The position numbers were made by a program, and so were the translations under genes. The notes below the pieces were generated by a model. That model was given only the letters and a program-made list of their open reading frames with translations, did not search any database and was not told the origin of the DNA. A stretch of DNA of 64,000 nucleotides from Lysinibacillus sp. FSL K6-0232 (GTDB lineage: Bacteria > Bacillota > Bacilli > Bacillales_A > Planococcaceae). Below, piece by piece: positions 1 through 8,040 of this stretch. The stretch covers positions 3,503,501 to 3,567,500 of the forward strand of contig NZ_JBBOYW010000001.1 of assembly GCF_038008325.1 (NCBI RefSeq). Direction: 5' to 3'. How positions within the stretch are numbered: the stretch's first letter is position 1; the number at the start of each line of letters is the position of its first letter.

Positions 1-1071
1 GAATCCAGCTTGTCGTCCTAACATTACAATCTGTTTTAGCTTGGTTAACACCGCTGTATTTTCCTTAGAAGCAAGCATTTCCATAAATGCCACGTACTCG
101 TCAAAAATTAAAAAGTGAGGAGATAATCCTAAATAAGCATAGTTTTCTCCTGTCTTATAGTTAGGCATCTGTTTCATTTCCTCACTACGAGCCATCATAG
201 ATTCATAAAATTGGTCAATACATGTCACCATGTCTTCCTTTTTATAATAGACATCAGGCATAACAGTGGCTAAATCCGCTAAATCTGCATTTTTCGGATC
301 TAAGATATACAATTTTGCGTCTGTTTTGAGTAGGGCTTCAATCAAAGTTAAAATAAAGTACGTTTTCCCACCACCAGTTCCACCAGCAACTAACATATGC
401 GGTAACTTATCATATTCCCAATAGAGTGATTCCATCAGCTTTAAGCTGCCATTTTGTGCAACAACTTCATCAATCGAAATACGGTTCGCAATCATATCAT
501 AAAAAAGGATATACTCCACATAGGAATCATGTAATTCTTTCGATACCAATTCACAATATAGACCACTTTCTAATTTCTTTTCTAAATTTAAAAGTGGTTC
601 TTGATATTTTCCGAGTGTAATTTCCACTTGAATATGAAGTAATCCTTTTTCAAACCGATAATACATCTTTGGAAAATGACTGATTTTTTCCTTTGTTTTA
701 TTGGACGGAATGTCTTTAAAAAACCCCTCTTGTGTAATTTGTTTTGTTTCATACCATCCGTTCTCCAAAATCATTTTTGCGAGCTTTTGACGGTGAATGA
801 CTTGTTTTATTTTGTCATACCGAGAGCGATAATAGTGATATGCACATCCAGCAGTTAAGGCAAGACTAATTAACAATGTCACCAATCCATAGGTGCTAAT
901 AAAGTGTGCTTGCAAGTCATCCAATTGCCATGTGGTCGAGAGTAAAAAGGACAGATGAAAAGGGATAAAGGAAACAAGCCATACACCAACCAGCCCGAAG
1001 AATATAAATTGAAAAACAAGGGAAGCATCTTTTTCCTTAATGCGTTTCCCTCGTCTTCGGAAAGTCTTCAT
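1..1071 (-). CDS. FtsK/SpoIIIE-type conjugative coupling protein, C-terminus cut by window edge
   Basis: About 357 N-terminal residues are visible; the gene runs off the left edge. Translation shows two hydrophobic N-terminal segments (about residues 18-40 and 48-65), then a cytoplasmic region with a Walker A motif (GGTGGGKT) and a Walker B-like LIFDEY. This is the plan of the membrane-anchored FtsK-family ATPases of Tn916 (Orf21) and ICEBs1 (YdcQ/ConQ), which deliver relaxosome DNA to the conjugation channel. The ATG overlaps the stop of the upstream DUF961 gene by one base (TAATG), so translation is probably coupled. The two DUF961 genes in front are the usual neighbours in such elements. 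Element identity beyond the edge is inferred. Confidence 0.85.
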   Translation of the reverse strand, partial: MKTFRRRGKRIKEKDASLVFQFIFFGLVGVWLVSFIPFHLSFLLSTTWQLDDLQAHFISTYGLVTLLISLALTAGCAYHYYRSRYDKIKQVIHRQKLAKMILENGWYETKQITQEGFFKDIPSNKTKEKISHFPKMYYRFEKGLLHIQVEITLGKYQEPLLNLEKKLESGLYCELVSKELHDSYVEYILFYDMIANRISIDEVVAQNGSLKLMESLYWEYDKLPHMLVAGGTGGGKTYFILTLIEALLKTDAKLYILDPKNADLADLATVMPDVYYKKEDMVTCIDQFYESMMARSEEMKQMPNYKTGENYAYLGLSPHFLIFDEYVAFMEMLASKENTAVLTKLKQIVMLGRQAGF

Positions 1072-1451
1072 TATTTTTCCTTATCAGGAGTAGACTTTGA
1101 AACATGACTAGTCGATGTTGCCGCTTTTCCCTTTAAGACTAAATCATCTGCCTTGATGTACCAATCGACATCCGCACCACGAAAAGTCGCATTTGCGACC
1201 GTATCCGCGACAGGATTTATAAGCTCTACCTCCGCATTGTAATCAAATTCTTTCAAAGGCACAGAAGCAGGAATACTTATTTGAATCATGCGTCCCTGTT
1301 CACGAGATTTTAAGTCATAGGTGCGCTCCTTCACTTCTGATGATACGGTTCCATCTTCATTTTGAAGAAACACTTCACGACGTAATGCTGAAAATTTTAA
1401 TAAACCAAACGTTTTTTCCTTATCAATGACAATACCTTGTGCTAATCTCAT
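1071..1451 (-). CDS. DUF961 (YdcP/Tn916 Orf22-like) family protein, second copy
   Basis: 126 residues. The start used here is the ATG at 1451, eight bases after a strong AGGAGG; a longer frame to 1553 overlaps the upstream gene and has no such site. The sequence (MRLAQGIVIDKEKTFG..., ending in a Ser/Thr/Lys-rich tail) aligns by eye with the upstream protein: both carry a KTFG motif near the N-terminus, a charged middle and a final segment around KADDLV or HADDMV. DUF961 proteins sit in front of the coupling-protein gene in Tn916-like and ICEBs1-like elements; their function is unknown. The stop overlaps the FtsK-like start. Confidence 0.8.
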   Translation of the reverse strand: MRLAQGIVIDKEKTFGLLKFSALRREVFLQNEDGTVSSEVKERTYDLKSREQGRMIQISIPASVPLKEFDYNAEVELINPVADTVANATFRGADVDWYIKADDLVLKGKAATSTSHVSKSTPDKEK

Positions 1452-1464
1452 CTTTTTTTCCTCC

Positions 1465-1779
1465 TTATGCTTTGACCATGTCATCTGCATGTAAGATATA
1501 TTTTGTAAATCCGCGATCACCAATTTTATAGCCTTCTGCGGTAATCCTAGCATTGACTAATTTTACTTTTTCCTCATGTTCAAAAAACTTTTCTCCAGCT
1601 TCTTGTGGCAAAATCACTTCAATATCATCAGCGCGTTGAATATCCGAATACAAATTATAACTGCGTGACAATGTTGTCATGCGCCCATTAATACGGCGTT
1701 GTTCCACCTTACCCTCACCAGCATATTCTAAATTACCAAAAGTTTTTTCCATGTTCGGAATAACATATTTAAGTTCCAT
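1465..1779 (-). CDS. DUF961 (YdcP/Tn916 Orf23-like) family protein, first copy
   Basis: 104 residues, preceded by a good ribosome site (GAGGTAATGAACA before the ATG). It resembles the next gene downstream, sharing an N-terminal KTFG motif and the terminal HADDMV block, so the two look like an ancient duplication, as in Tn916 (orf23/orf22). It is probably the first protein-coding gene of this leftward operon. Known role: conserved mobile-element protein of unknown biochemical function, usually cotranscribed with conjugation genes. A hairpin lies just upstream (1826-1865). No odd features. Confidence 0.8.
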   Translation of the reverse strand: MELKYVIPNMEKTFGNLEYAGEGKVEQRRINGRMTTLSRSYNLYSDIQRADDIEVILPQEAGEKFFEHEEKVKLVNARITAEGYKIGDRGFTKYILHADDMVKA

Positions 1780-1825
1780 TGTTCATTACCTCTTTCTTTT
1801 TTTAACTTTCTCTTTTAAAATACCA

Positions 1826-1865
1826 AATCCCCTTTTTTCAGGATTTAACCTGTTAAAAGGGGATT
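1826..1865. promoter_or_regulatory. Hairpin in the leader of the conjugation operon
   Basis: An 11-bp perfect inverted repeat (AATCCCCTTTT / AAAAGGGGATT, 1826-1836 and 1855-1865) surrounds a smaller CAGG/CCTG dyad. It lies 47 bp upstream of the first DUF961 start. There is no clear T-run on either side, so an attenuator or protein-binding site is as likely as a terminator. Confidence 0.45.
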
Positions 1866-1966
1866 AAAGTTGTTCTTAAATGATTCTAATCAAACTAAAA
1901 GTTAAAATATAGACTTTTTTAATAATGGAATAATAAAGAATCCCTGCGCTTTACAAGGATTATTAT

Positions 1967-2092
1967 TCAATGCTTTTTATCTTGATGATTTTTTAAAGTT
2001 TTACCCGCCTTAGATTTCGCAGATTTACTACTATTTTTTGAAGCGAGCGTTTTACCGGCCTTACCTACTTTTCCGCCACTATGTTTTACCAA
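1967..2092 (-). CDS. Small basic Lys/Gly/Ser-rich protein (41 aa)
   Basis: A 41-residue frame starts at TTG (2092-2090), seven bases after a strong GAGGTGA and ends in TGA. The protein is unusually rich in Lys, Gly and Ser, contains two related GKTL blocks (KAGKTLASK and KAGKTLKNH) and ends in His. Short proteins of this kind occur in Bacillaceae, but no function is known to me. The good ribosome site and repetitive, composition-biased product argue for a real gene. It might bind nucleic acid because of its charge; that is only inference. Confidence 0.6.
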   Translation of the reverse strand: MVKHSGGKVGKAGKTLASKNSSKSAKSKAGKTLKNHQDKKH

Positions 2093-2200
2093 AGTTTATC
2101 ACCTCATATATCTCTATTACTAAGACATAATAATAGTTTTAATTTTCATACTCCTATATTTTTATTCCCAATTACTAAATGCCATTTCAACTTTTAATAT

Positions 2201-3337
2201 TTAATCTCTTCTCATTTGAACAATTTTTCCTCTATTATTGTCCGTTAACTTTTCCAATGGAATTCCTAAAAGTTCTGCCAAAATATCATTCGGCAAACTA
2301 ATTCTGTATTTCCTTTCCAACAAATCTGAAAGAGAGCTTTCTCCGATAATACCTGCTTGTTCTAGTAATTCAAAAGCCTGCTTCATAACAGTAGGTTTAG
2401 ATATAGGATGGACAGTATCAAATGGTTCGCTTCTTTTCCATCCTCTTGAACTCATCCTTTTTTGCAATCGTAGATACTGCTCTGAAGATACTAATCCTAG
2501 ACTTTTTGATCGATATACCATGCTAGCGGCAGAAACTTTCCACTTTGATTTTAGATTAAGATACGCATCTAAATTATCTTCATATCCTTTTATATCTTCG
2601 CAAAAGGCTTCCGCAGGTAATAAAAAGTTAGACGCAAAAATGTTCGCCTCTTTCTCCATTTCGCGATATTCTTGTGGATTTAACTCTTGAGGATTTACTT
2701 TTTCTGAATGTAATACCCAATGAGCTAATTCATGTGCCAAACTAAATTGTTGACGAAAAAAAGAATTATTATCTTGGTCAATTAAAATGCAATAATAATT
2801 TTTTCCATTCACCTTTGTTTGACTACCAAAAGCATCTACTTTTTCAGAATGAGAATTTATTGCTGCAACTTGAAATCCATGTAATTCAAGCAAGTGAAGC
2901 ATATTCTTGATTGGCTTATCCCCTAATTCCCATTTTATGCGAAGTTGCTTTGCAGCTTCAGCTGGCTTTTCCGATAATTCCAACTCTCTCAAAGTCGGAA
3001 AATTAACATAGTTTTCAAAGAAATTAGCTAATACAGCTAAATACTTTTTTAACATTTCGCTCGGTTTTTTTTCAGATTGTGTTGATGTTAGTCTACTTCT
3101 ATAAAATGTACCTAAATCATTGTAAGTAAATTCATCATCTTGTTGAAAATATTTTAATGGAAAACCAAGTGCAAATATTAATTTTTGATATGTTTTAGCA
3201 CTTGGCTGAGCATCGTTATGCTCATATTTCGAAATCATTTGTTTTGACACTCCAACTCTATCTGCTAGTTGGGGTATAGACATTTGTCTAAAACGACGCG
3301 CTTCCTTCAATCTATCTCCATTGAAAGATATTGTCAT
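2201..3337 (-). CDS. XRE-type HTH / ImmA-IrrE-type metallopeptidase fusion regulator
   Basis: 378 residues. An N-terminal XRE helix-turn-helix (about residues 8-62, with the PQLADRVGVSKQMISKYE recognition region) is followed by a zinc-peptidase domain with the HELAH signature (HEXXH, near residue 203) and a downstream EKEANIFASNFL helix typical of ImmA/IrrE. In ICEBs1, ImmA cleaves the repressor ImmR; fused versions are common repressors or antitoxin-like regulators of mobile elements. The gene follows the 242-residue gene at 3361 by 23 bp and is probably cotranscribed with it. Likely role: stress-responsive regulator of the element or of its partner gene. Target unknown. Confidence 0.85.
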   Translation of the reverse strand: MTISFNGDRLKEARRFRQMSIPQLADRVGVSKQMISKYEHNDAQPSAKTYQKLIFALGFPLKYFQQDDEFTYNDLGTFYRSRLTSTQSEKKPSEMLKKYLAVLANFFENYVNFPTLRELELSEKPAEAAKQLRIKWELGDKPIKNMLHLLELHGFQVAAINSHSEKVDAFGSQTKVNGKNYYCILIDQDNNSFFRQQFSLAHELAHWVLHSEKVNPQELNPQEYREMEKEANIFASNFLLPAEAFCEDIKGYEDNLDAYLNLKSKWKVSAASMVYRSKSLGLVSSEQYLRLQKRMSSRGWKRSEPFDTVHPISKPTVMKQAFELLEQAGIIGESSLSDLLERKYRISLPNDILAELLGIPLEKLTDNNRGKIVQMRRD

Positions 3338-3360
3338 TGTATACCACTCTCTCTAATTAC

Positions 3361-4089
3361 TTAATCATCTATAGTTTTAGTTATATCTTTTAATGTTACT
3401 AGTGACTGTGTTGACTCAACAGAATCACTTGTATTATCACTCATAATGTTATCGCCAAAATATTGAGTATCCAATAGATCAGAAATATCCCTCTCACTAG
3501 ACAGTAAAAAATCAGAAGTATATTCTTGCAATAACGCTGCGATTGCTTCATCTTCATGGTAAGTGACGCTTACCATTTTCACCTTTTTTATATTCGCAGC
3601 ATCTTTTCCAATCATTTTCTCAATATCTTTTTGTCTTTTGAGATTTAGTTCTTCTCTCTCCTCATCAGCAATCGGAATAAGCTCCAATTGTTCATTATCC
3701 ATTGGCAGTAAACCTATGTTTTTCAGTAAAAAACTAACAGAATAATGGGAGCTTTCTCCTTTCTTTATATATTTATTTCTGACTTGAGACAAATTATTTT
3801 CGGAAAATAATAGATATAAGACTCCATTACTACGATCAAAAACAGGGTCAATTTGCCAAAGACTCGTCCTTTTAATATGAAAAACTTCGATTTCATCGAA
3901 CTTACTAAATTGAGCATCCAAGTCATCACTTCTTCTTGCCCATACACTAGCATATAACCCATTTTTATTGCTTTTAGAAATTGCTTCTTCAAAATCATCT
4001 ACAACATCTTTGCCAGTAATAGACATTGCATGTAAAATACCTTCTATAACGATTTGTTCCATATCGGTAGCGATAGCCAATAGAGACAC
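3361..4089 (-). CDS. Uncharacterised protein paired with an XRE-ImmA/IrrE regulator (DUF5986-like?)
   Basis: 242 residues with no membrane segment or signal peptide. It has a mixed alpha/beta N-terminal two-thirds and an acidic, Asp/Ser/Thr-rich C-terminus. It is first in a two-gene leftward operon with the HTH/ImmA-IrrE gene. The pairing resembles mobile-element modules in which a DUF5986-type protein precedes such a regulator; I assign this from memory of the arrangement, not from a search. It could be the effector controlled by its neighbour. No catalytic motif recognised. Confidence 0.55.
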   Translation of the reverse strand: MSLLAIATDMEQIVIEGILHAMSITGKDVVDDFEEAISKSNKNGLYASVWARRSDDLDAQFSKFDEIEVFHIKRTSLWQIDPVFDRSNGVLYLLFSENNLSQVRNKYIKKGESSHYSVSFLLKNIGLLPMDNEQLELIPIADEEREELNLKRQKDIEKMIGKDAANIKKVKMVSVTYHEDEAIAALLQEYTSDFLLSSERDISDLLDTQYFGDNIMSDNTSDSVESTQSLVTLKDITKTIDD

Positions 4090-4363
4090 TCCTAACTATG
4101 TAGTTTAGAAGTATCATACCATTAAGGTTGACTTTTCGCAATGTTTTTCTGATGCAAACTTACTATTAATAGGATTTAACACAAAAACGTCCCTGCATTT
4201 CAGCTTAAATAAAACTTATACAATAGAAATATTTATCTTCATAACAAACAATATTAATAGTATTGTATTTAAGACTGTATCAAAATTTTTATATTTTGAA
4301 TGGCCTAATTCCACTTATCAATTAAGGCGGAGAACGAGAGTTATTCATTTAACATCACACTCC

Positions 4364-4591
4364 TTACGCTTCTTGAAAACGATAATCCACACGTCCATAA
4401 ATCACACACCAAAAGACAACCATGGTTTCTCCATTTATATCACGTATCAATTTCCCATGAAGAAAAAACGGAAAGTCTTCAATCTCTATCTCATTTAAAA
4501 CAAAATGATCGTCAATCCAATCCATCACTTTTGCTTCATTTTCTTCCAAAGAAATCACACTCCCCCTTGATTTAGACAATAAAAAAAGCAT
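4364..4591 (-). CDS. Hypothetical 75-aa (possibly 61-aa) protein
   Basis: A short leftward frame lying 35 bp downstream of the methyltransferase gene. Its best ribosome site (AAGGGGGA) fits a start at the internal TTG near residue 15, giving about 61 residues; the longer frame begins inside a hairpin-like stretch. The protein is acidic in its first half (EIEIEDFPFF) and ends in a beta-rich FWCVIYGRVDYRF. I do not recognise it. Small genes of this kind often accompany phage or island methyltransferases. Confidence 0.45.
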   Translation of the reverse strand: MLFLLSKSRGSVISLEENEAKVMDWIDDHFVLNEIEIEDFPFFLHGKLIRDINGETMVVFWCVIYGRVDYRFQEA

Positions 4592-4626
4592 GACAGATAG
4601 AATTTGTCACACGGTAGTTGATTTAT

Positions 4627-5688
4627 CTATAAAGCTTCTGCAATACCGGCCATGATATATTCTGCACACGGTACAGCAATCGCATTTCCAAGCGCTTTAT
4701 ATCTTGCATGATCACTAATTGTTTCATCTTTGTGTCCTAAAGCTGTCCAGCCTTCAGGTAATCCCATCAAACGTTCACATTCTAATGGGGTAAGCTGACG
4801 AATAAATCCTTCTTTTTCTTCTCCTTCGTACCAAAATGAAAAGTAATTTACAGCTCCTGCGAGCAAAGTTGGAAAAGGGTCATCGGTCCGTCCAAAACTT
4901 CCAATGAATCCTGTTTTGTTTTTGTCTTTTGCGGCACTTCGCATGCGTCTTTCTTGAAAGGGACGGACGATGGGCATTTTCCCCCTTGCTTTTTGAGTAG
5001 ATATTCCACTTGTAATGGTGGAGGACAGCCTGCCCTTTCCGCAAGACGTAGGAAACGATTGCAAATCGCGGGCTTTAAATAATATTTCTTTGGCACGTTT
5101 TCCTCTAAAATCTGCCACGAGAAAGATACGTCTTCTTCTTTGAGCAAGTGTGGGCTTTCCCCAATATTGGGCGTCCAACAATCACCAAGAGATATCAACA
5201 TTATTCCCTCGGACCATTCCAGCGGTTGCCCAGATTCCAGAAGCAGGCATTGGAATTTCGGCATTTGTGAACGATTCAAGCACGACCTTAAAATCCAGCC
5301 GGTCATTTGATGAAAAAGCTCCCATGACGTTTTCCCAAACAGCGATAACTGGATATGTTCCATTTGTTGCACACCTCATTTCTTCAATAATTCGGATTGC
5401 ATGAAAAAATAAACTGGATTGACTTCCTGCAAGACCCTCTCTTTTTCCGATATTGGATAAGTTCTGACAAGGTGAACCAAATGTAATAATATGAACAGGT
5501 GGTATTTCTCCGCCATTAACTTTTGTAATATCTCCCAAATGAAGTATTTCGGGAAAGTGTCGCTTCGTAATAGAAATAGGAGCCTGCTCAACCTCACTTG
5601 CCCATATTGGTGTAATACCGTAACAAAACGCTGCCAATGGAAATACCCCAATTCCATCGAATAAACTTCCTAAAGTTAGTTCCGTCAT
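4627..5688 (-). pseudogene. C5 cytosine DNA methyltransferase (Dcm type) interrupted by an in-frame TGA
   Basis: Read through, the frame gives about 353 residues, the normal length for a C5-MTase. Motif I (LFDGIG) is near the N-terminus, motif IV (GSPCQNLS, catalytic Cys) near residue 73, motif VI (ENV) near 119, motif VIII (QRRRRIFLV) after the break and motif X (GNAIAVP) near the end, with a recognition domain between VIII and X. At 5184-5182 the codon after SW is TGA, where family members have an ordinary residue before LDAQYW. The reading frame is otherwise intact, and a TTG lies directly after the stop. It is therefore either a recently inactivated gene or a two-part enzyme, as in M.AquI. 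No restriction endonuclease gene is visible nearby. Confidence 0.75.
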
Positions 5689-5723
5689 ATTTCACCTCTA
5701 TCCTACACTTTCTGGCATAAAAA

Positions 5724-5750
5724 AAGACGATCATTTTAATTGAACGTCTT
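5724..5750. terminator. Weak hairpin upstream of the methyltransferase gene
   Basis: AAGACG and CGTCTT arms flank an AT-rich loop and are followed on the + strand by AAAAAGTTTTT. It may terminate rightward transcription entering from the island, or may be incidental. Confidence 0.3.
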
Positions 5751-5913
5751 AAAAAGTTTTTATTTTATTGTGTTCCCACACCCCAGATCAATTACCACCG
5801 AAACAGTAATGTGGTTTTTCAGTACCTTATTTCTGTTTTTTTCACCTTTTCCTACAAACACAAAATGCTTGTGAAAGTGCTTGAAACTAAGGATTTCTAT
5901 ATAGTTTTTGTTC

Positions 5914-6226
5914 CTTTAAAATAAACTCACCCCATCTTCACACCCCGCCAACCCGCATTCCACCGTTGCCGTTTAAAATAAAGTCACGCTATCTTTCCCT
6001 CATTTTCACACATTTTTAATCACGTTTTGCACGTTTTTCCGCCCTTTTTTCACACTTTTTGTTCACGTTTTTCTCGATTTAAAATAAAGTTCTGTAAGAT
6101 TCAAATCAAGAAAAGATAGTAGTTACAAGGGTTTCGGGCATTTTGGGTACAGGACTTTATTTTAAACGGTTGAATATGGATATTGCGACTTTGTTATAAA
6201 GTACAGGAGTTTATTGCTTGTCTACA
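5914..6226. repeat. Tn7-like transposon right end, copy 1 (313-bp direct repeat with 48680-48992)
   Basis: Read leftward from 6226 the terminus begins TGTAGACAAGC, a Tn7-type end. Inside it are repeated motifs that look like transposase (TnsB) sites: two end-proximal AATAAA-CTCCTGTAC / AATAAAGTCCTGTAC sites and three further TTTAAAATAAA blocks in the other orientation. The same 313-bp layout recurs at 48680-48992 in the same orientation. Bases 6125-6226 match the other copy exactly; the inner 211 bp differ at roughly 24 positions by eye. It marks the right boundary of an element lying to the left. Confidence 0.8.
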
Positions 6227-6257
6227 TAGAAGAATAATGGATATAGGATTAAGGAAA

Positions 6258-6330
6258 GGATAAAATGCTAAGTATCTGAAAATCATAATTAATGACAGTC
6301 ACTCGCACAATTAGCATCTTTATCTTATCC
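6258..6330 (-). terminator. Probable terminator hairpin after the gene at 6334
   Basis: The arms GGATAAAATGCTAA (6258-6271) and TTAGCAT...TTATCC (6311-6330) pair around a loop of about 39 nt directly downstream of the leftward stop codon. The T-run is short, so strength is uncertain. Confidence 0.35.
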
Positions 6331-6333
6331 AAT

Positions 6334-7161
6334 CTATTTTGAAGTGAATTTATCGAAATACTCATCCCAATAGTTTCCATCATCCGACTCAATGCTATGT
6401 AACCAAGTGTGCATCATAAGTAATTCAAGATACTGTTTCTTTCCTTTCATAAACGGTTTATGTGAAATTCTTGGATATAGCGAATTGAGGTTAAATAGAT
6501 TTGTTTTTTGCTTGAAGTCATAATCGAAATATTGCTGTACCTTGGTATTTTTCACTTTATGTTTAGCTGGCCACAAGCTATCATCGTCTGAAAAGCGGTG
6601 TATATAGTCTGATACAAAAGCCCAAATACTCACTTTATACTTAGCCCAAGTTTTATCAATCCATTCGGTAATTTCTTCGGTCAAGAATACAGGTGGATTA
6701 TCTACTTCCTTTTGACTCTGGATTCTGTGATAATCTTTAATAAACTGAAAAAGCATTTCCGTTTGATCTTTTAAAAATGGATTCTTCTTGATAAGCTCTG
6801 CATAAATACCATAGGAGCAACTTCTAAATTCACTTTCTGTGTGATAAAGAAAAAATATGTCATCTTTCTTCAAAATGCTAATAATTGAACGATGAATATG
6901 CTTTTCATGAACATCGTAAATATTAATAAGCCAATCCTGGATTGCTTTCTCATACATACCCAATTGATTCCTGAACTTATTTAACCGCTCATCATTCAGG
7001 AATGTTTTTTGCTCCATCTCGTCTATATTCAGATACTGGTTAAAATACTCGAAGACATAATTTACACATATCTGCACATTCTCCATACGTTCATCAACAT
7101 TAAACTCATTTATATGATCTTCTTTTTTTCTACGGGCAATATACTCCTCTAAACTTTGCAT
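6334..7161 (-). CDS. Unrecognised 275-aa protein, last gene of the Gabija-like cluster
   Basis: 275 residues, rich in aromatic and charged residues, predicted mainly alpha-helical, with no signal peptide or membrane segment. I see no nucleotide-binding or nuclease motif. It lies 68 bp downstream of the HEPN-like gene and reads the same way as gajA and gajB, so it is probably the fourth gene of one transcript. A strong AT-rich ribosome region (GGGGGTGTAACA) precedes the ATG. By position it is a candidate defence accessory or an extra effector, but that is only guilt by association. Confidence 0.6.
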   Translation of the reverse strand: MQSLEEYIARRKKEDHINEFNVDERMENVQICVNYVFEYFNQYLNIDEMEQKTFLNDERLNKFRNQLGMYEKAIQDWLINIYDVHEKHIHRSIISILKKDDIFFLYHTESEFRSCSYGIYAELIKKNPFLKDQTEMLFQFIKDYHRIQSQKEVDNPPVFLTEEITEWIDKTWAKYKVSIWAFVSDYIHRFSDDDSLWPAKHKVKNTKVQQYFDYDFKQKTNLFNLNSLYPRISHKPFMKGKKQYLELLMMHTWLHSIESDDGNYWDEYFDKFTSK

Positions 7162-7229
7162 TGTTACACCCCCTTTTTTATTCCCAGCTAAAGCAGGTAT
7201 TCACTTTCACCGACAGAGTTAGAAACACC

Positions 7230-7952
7230 CTACCACTCCATATTATCACGCATTTCTGCTTCATACTCTGCTTTCATTTCCGCCTCATATTCCGCCCGCA
7301 TTTCTGCTTCAATTCCCCTTAAATATTGCTCCTGCTCATATTTACACGTTTTTAAATAATCCAAGTGACCGTCTGCACCACTAAAAAAGTTATCCAGTTC
7401 TGTCATCCGCTCTTTCAAGTTTACAAGGTCTATTCTCTCTTCACCTTTTATTAGGGGATTAGCATCTTTATCAATAGGATATCTAAATTTAAAGGATCCT
7501 TTGTCGAAGTTATGGTATCGCATGATATAGCCTTCAACTACATTTACAATTTCTTCTTCACTTTTGTTATTACTTGCATCAATCAAAGTCGGTTTCAATT
7601 TATTCCACATTTGTGCTAAGTTGTGGCTAACTTGTTTAATTGTTTGTATTTTTTCATCCATAGGTTTATCTGCATACTCCAAGTACAAAGATTTTAGTGA
7701 GAGTTCAATAAATTGTCTATACAAAAATAAAACGGGAAAAATGTAAGTATCTAATATTTCTATCCTATAGATGCAACGCAAATTCAACCAATGTATCAGC
7801 AGATCTCTTATAGCCTCTGATATATCCATAAAATTGGGAGTTAATATTCCCCCAACCAAAATGGGAGAATTCCAAATAGTTGTTAGTAGATTCGAACAAC
7901 TTTTTCCCTTTGACTGGAAACTGGATATCAAATTCCATGAATATTCCTCCAT
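7230..7952 (-). CDS. HEPN-like helical protein with a C-terminal EAEM-type repeat
   Basis: 240 residues. The middle carries FLYRQFIELSLKSLYLEY, then HNLAQMW and later FKFRYPID. This pattern (hydrophobic E-LKxL helix, HxL/I helix, RYP motif) also occurs in the BREX-embedded gene at 34539 and is characteristic of HEPN-like helical proteins. The classical R-X4-6-H RNase motif is not obvious, so RNase activity is unproven. The C-terminus holds three near-tandem EAEMRAEY/EAEMKAEY/EAEMRDN units, probably a charged helix. It follows gajB by 88 bp in the same direction and may belong to the same defence operon. Confidence 0.6.
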   Translation of the reverse strand: MEEYSWNLISSFQSKGKSCSNLLTTIWNSPILVGGILTPNFMDISEAIRDLLIHWLNLRCIYRIEILDTYIFPVLFLYRQFIELSLKSLYLEYADKPMDEKIQTIKQVSHNLAQMWNKLKPTLIDASNNKSEEEIVNVVEGYIMRYHNFDKGSFKFRYPIDKDANPLIKGEERIDLVNLKERMTELDNFFSGADGHLDYLKTCKYEQEQYLRGIEAEMRAEYEAEMKAEYEAEMRDNMEW

Positions 7953-8040
7953 CCTGTTTTACACAAACGGTGAAAAATCTTCAAGCAAACTACTTCGAAC
8001 CTCTGAGAAGAATTACACTCAAGAAAAGGCTTATTCAAAT

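Noticed and set aside
426-858. Rightward ORFs of 60-64 residues inside the FtsK-like gene
   Set aside because: Antisense shadows with low-complexity aromatic sequence and no ribosome sites.
6227-6260. Left end of the second element expected directly after copy 1
   Set aside because: No TGT terminus or transposase-site motifs follow 6226, so no left end is called there.
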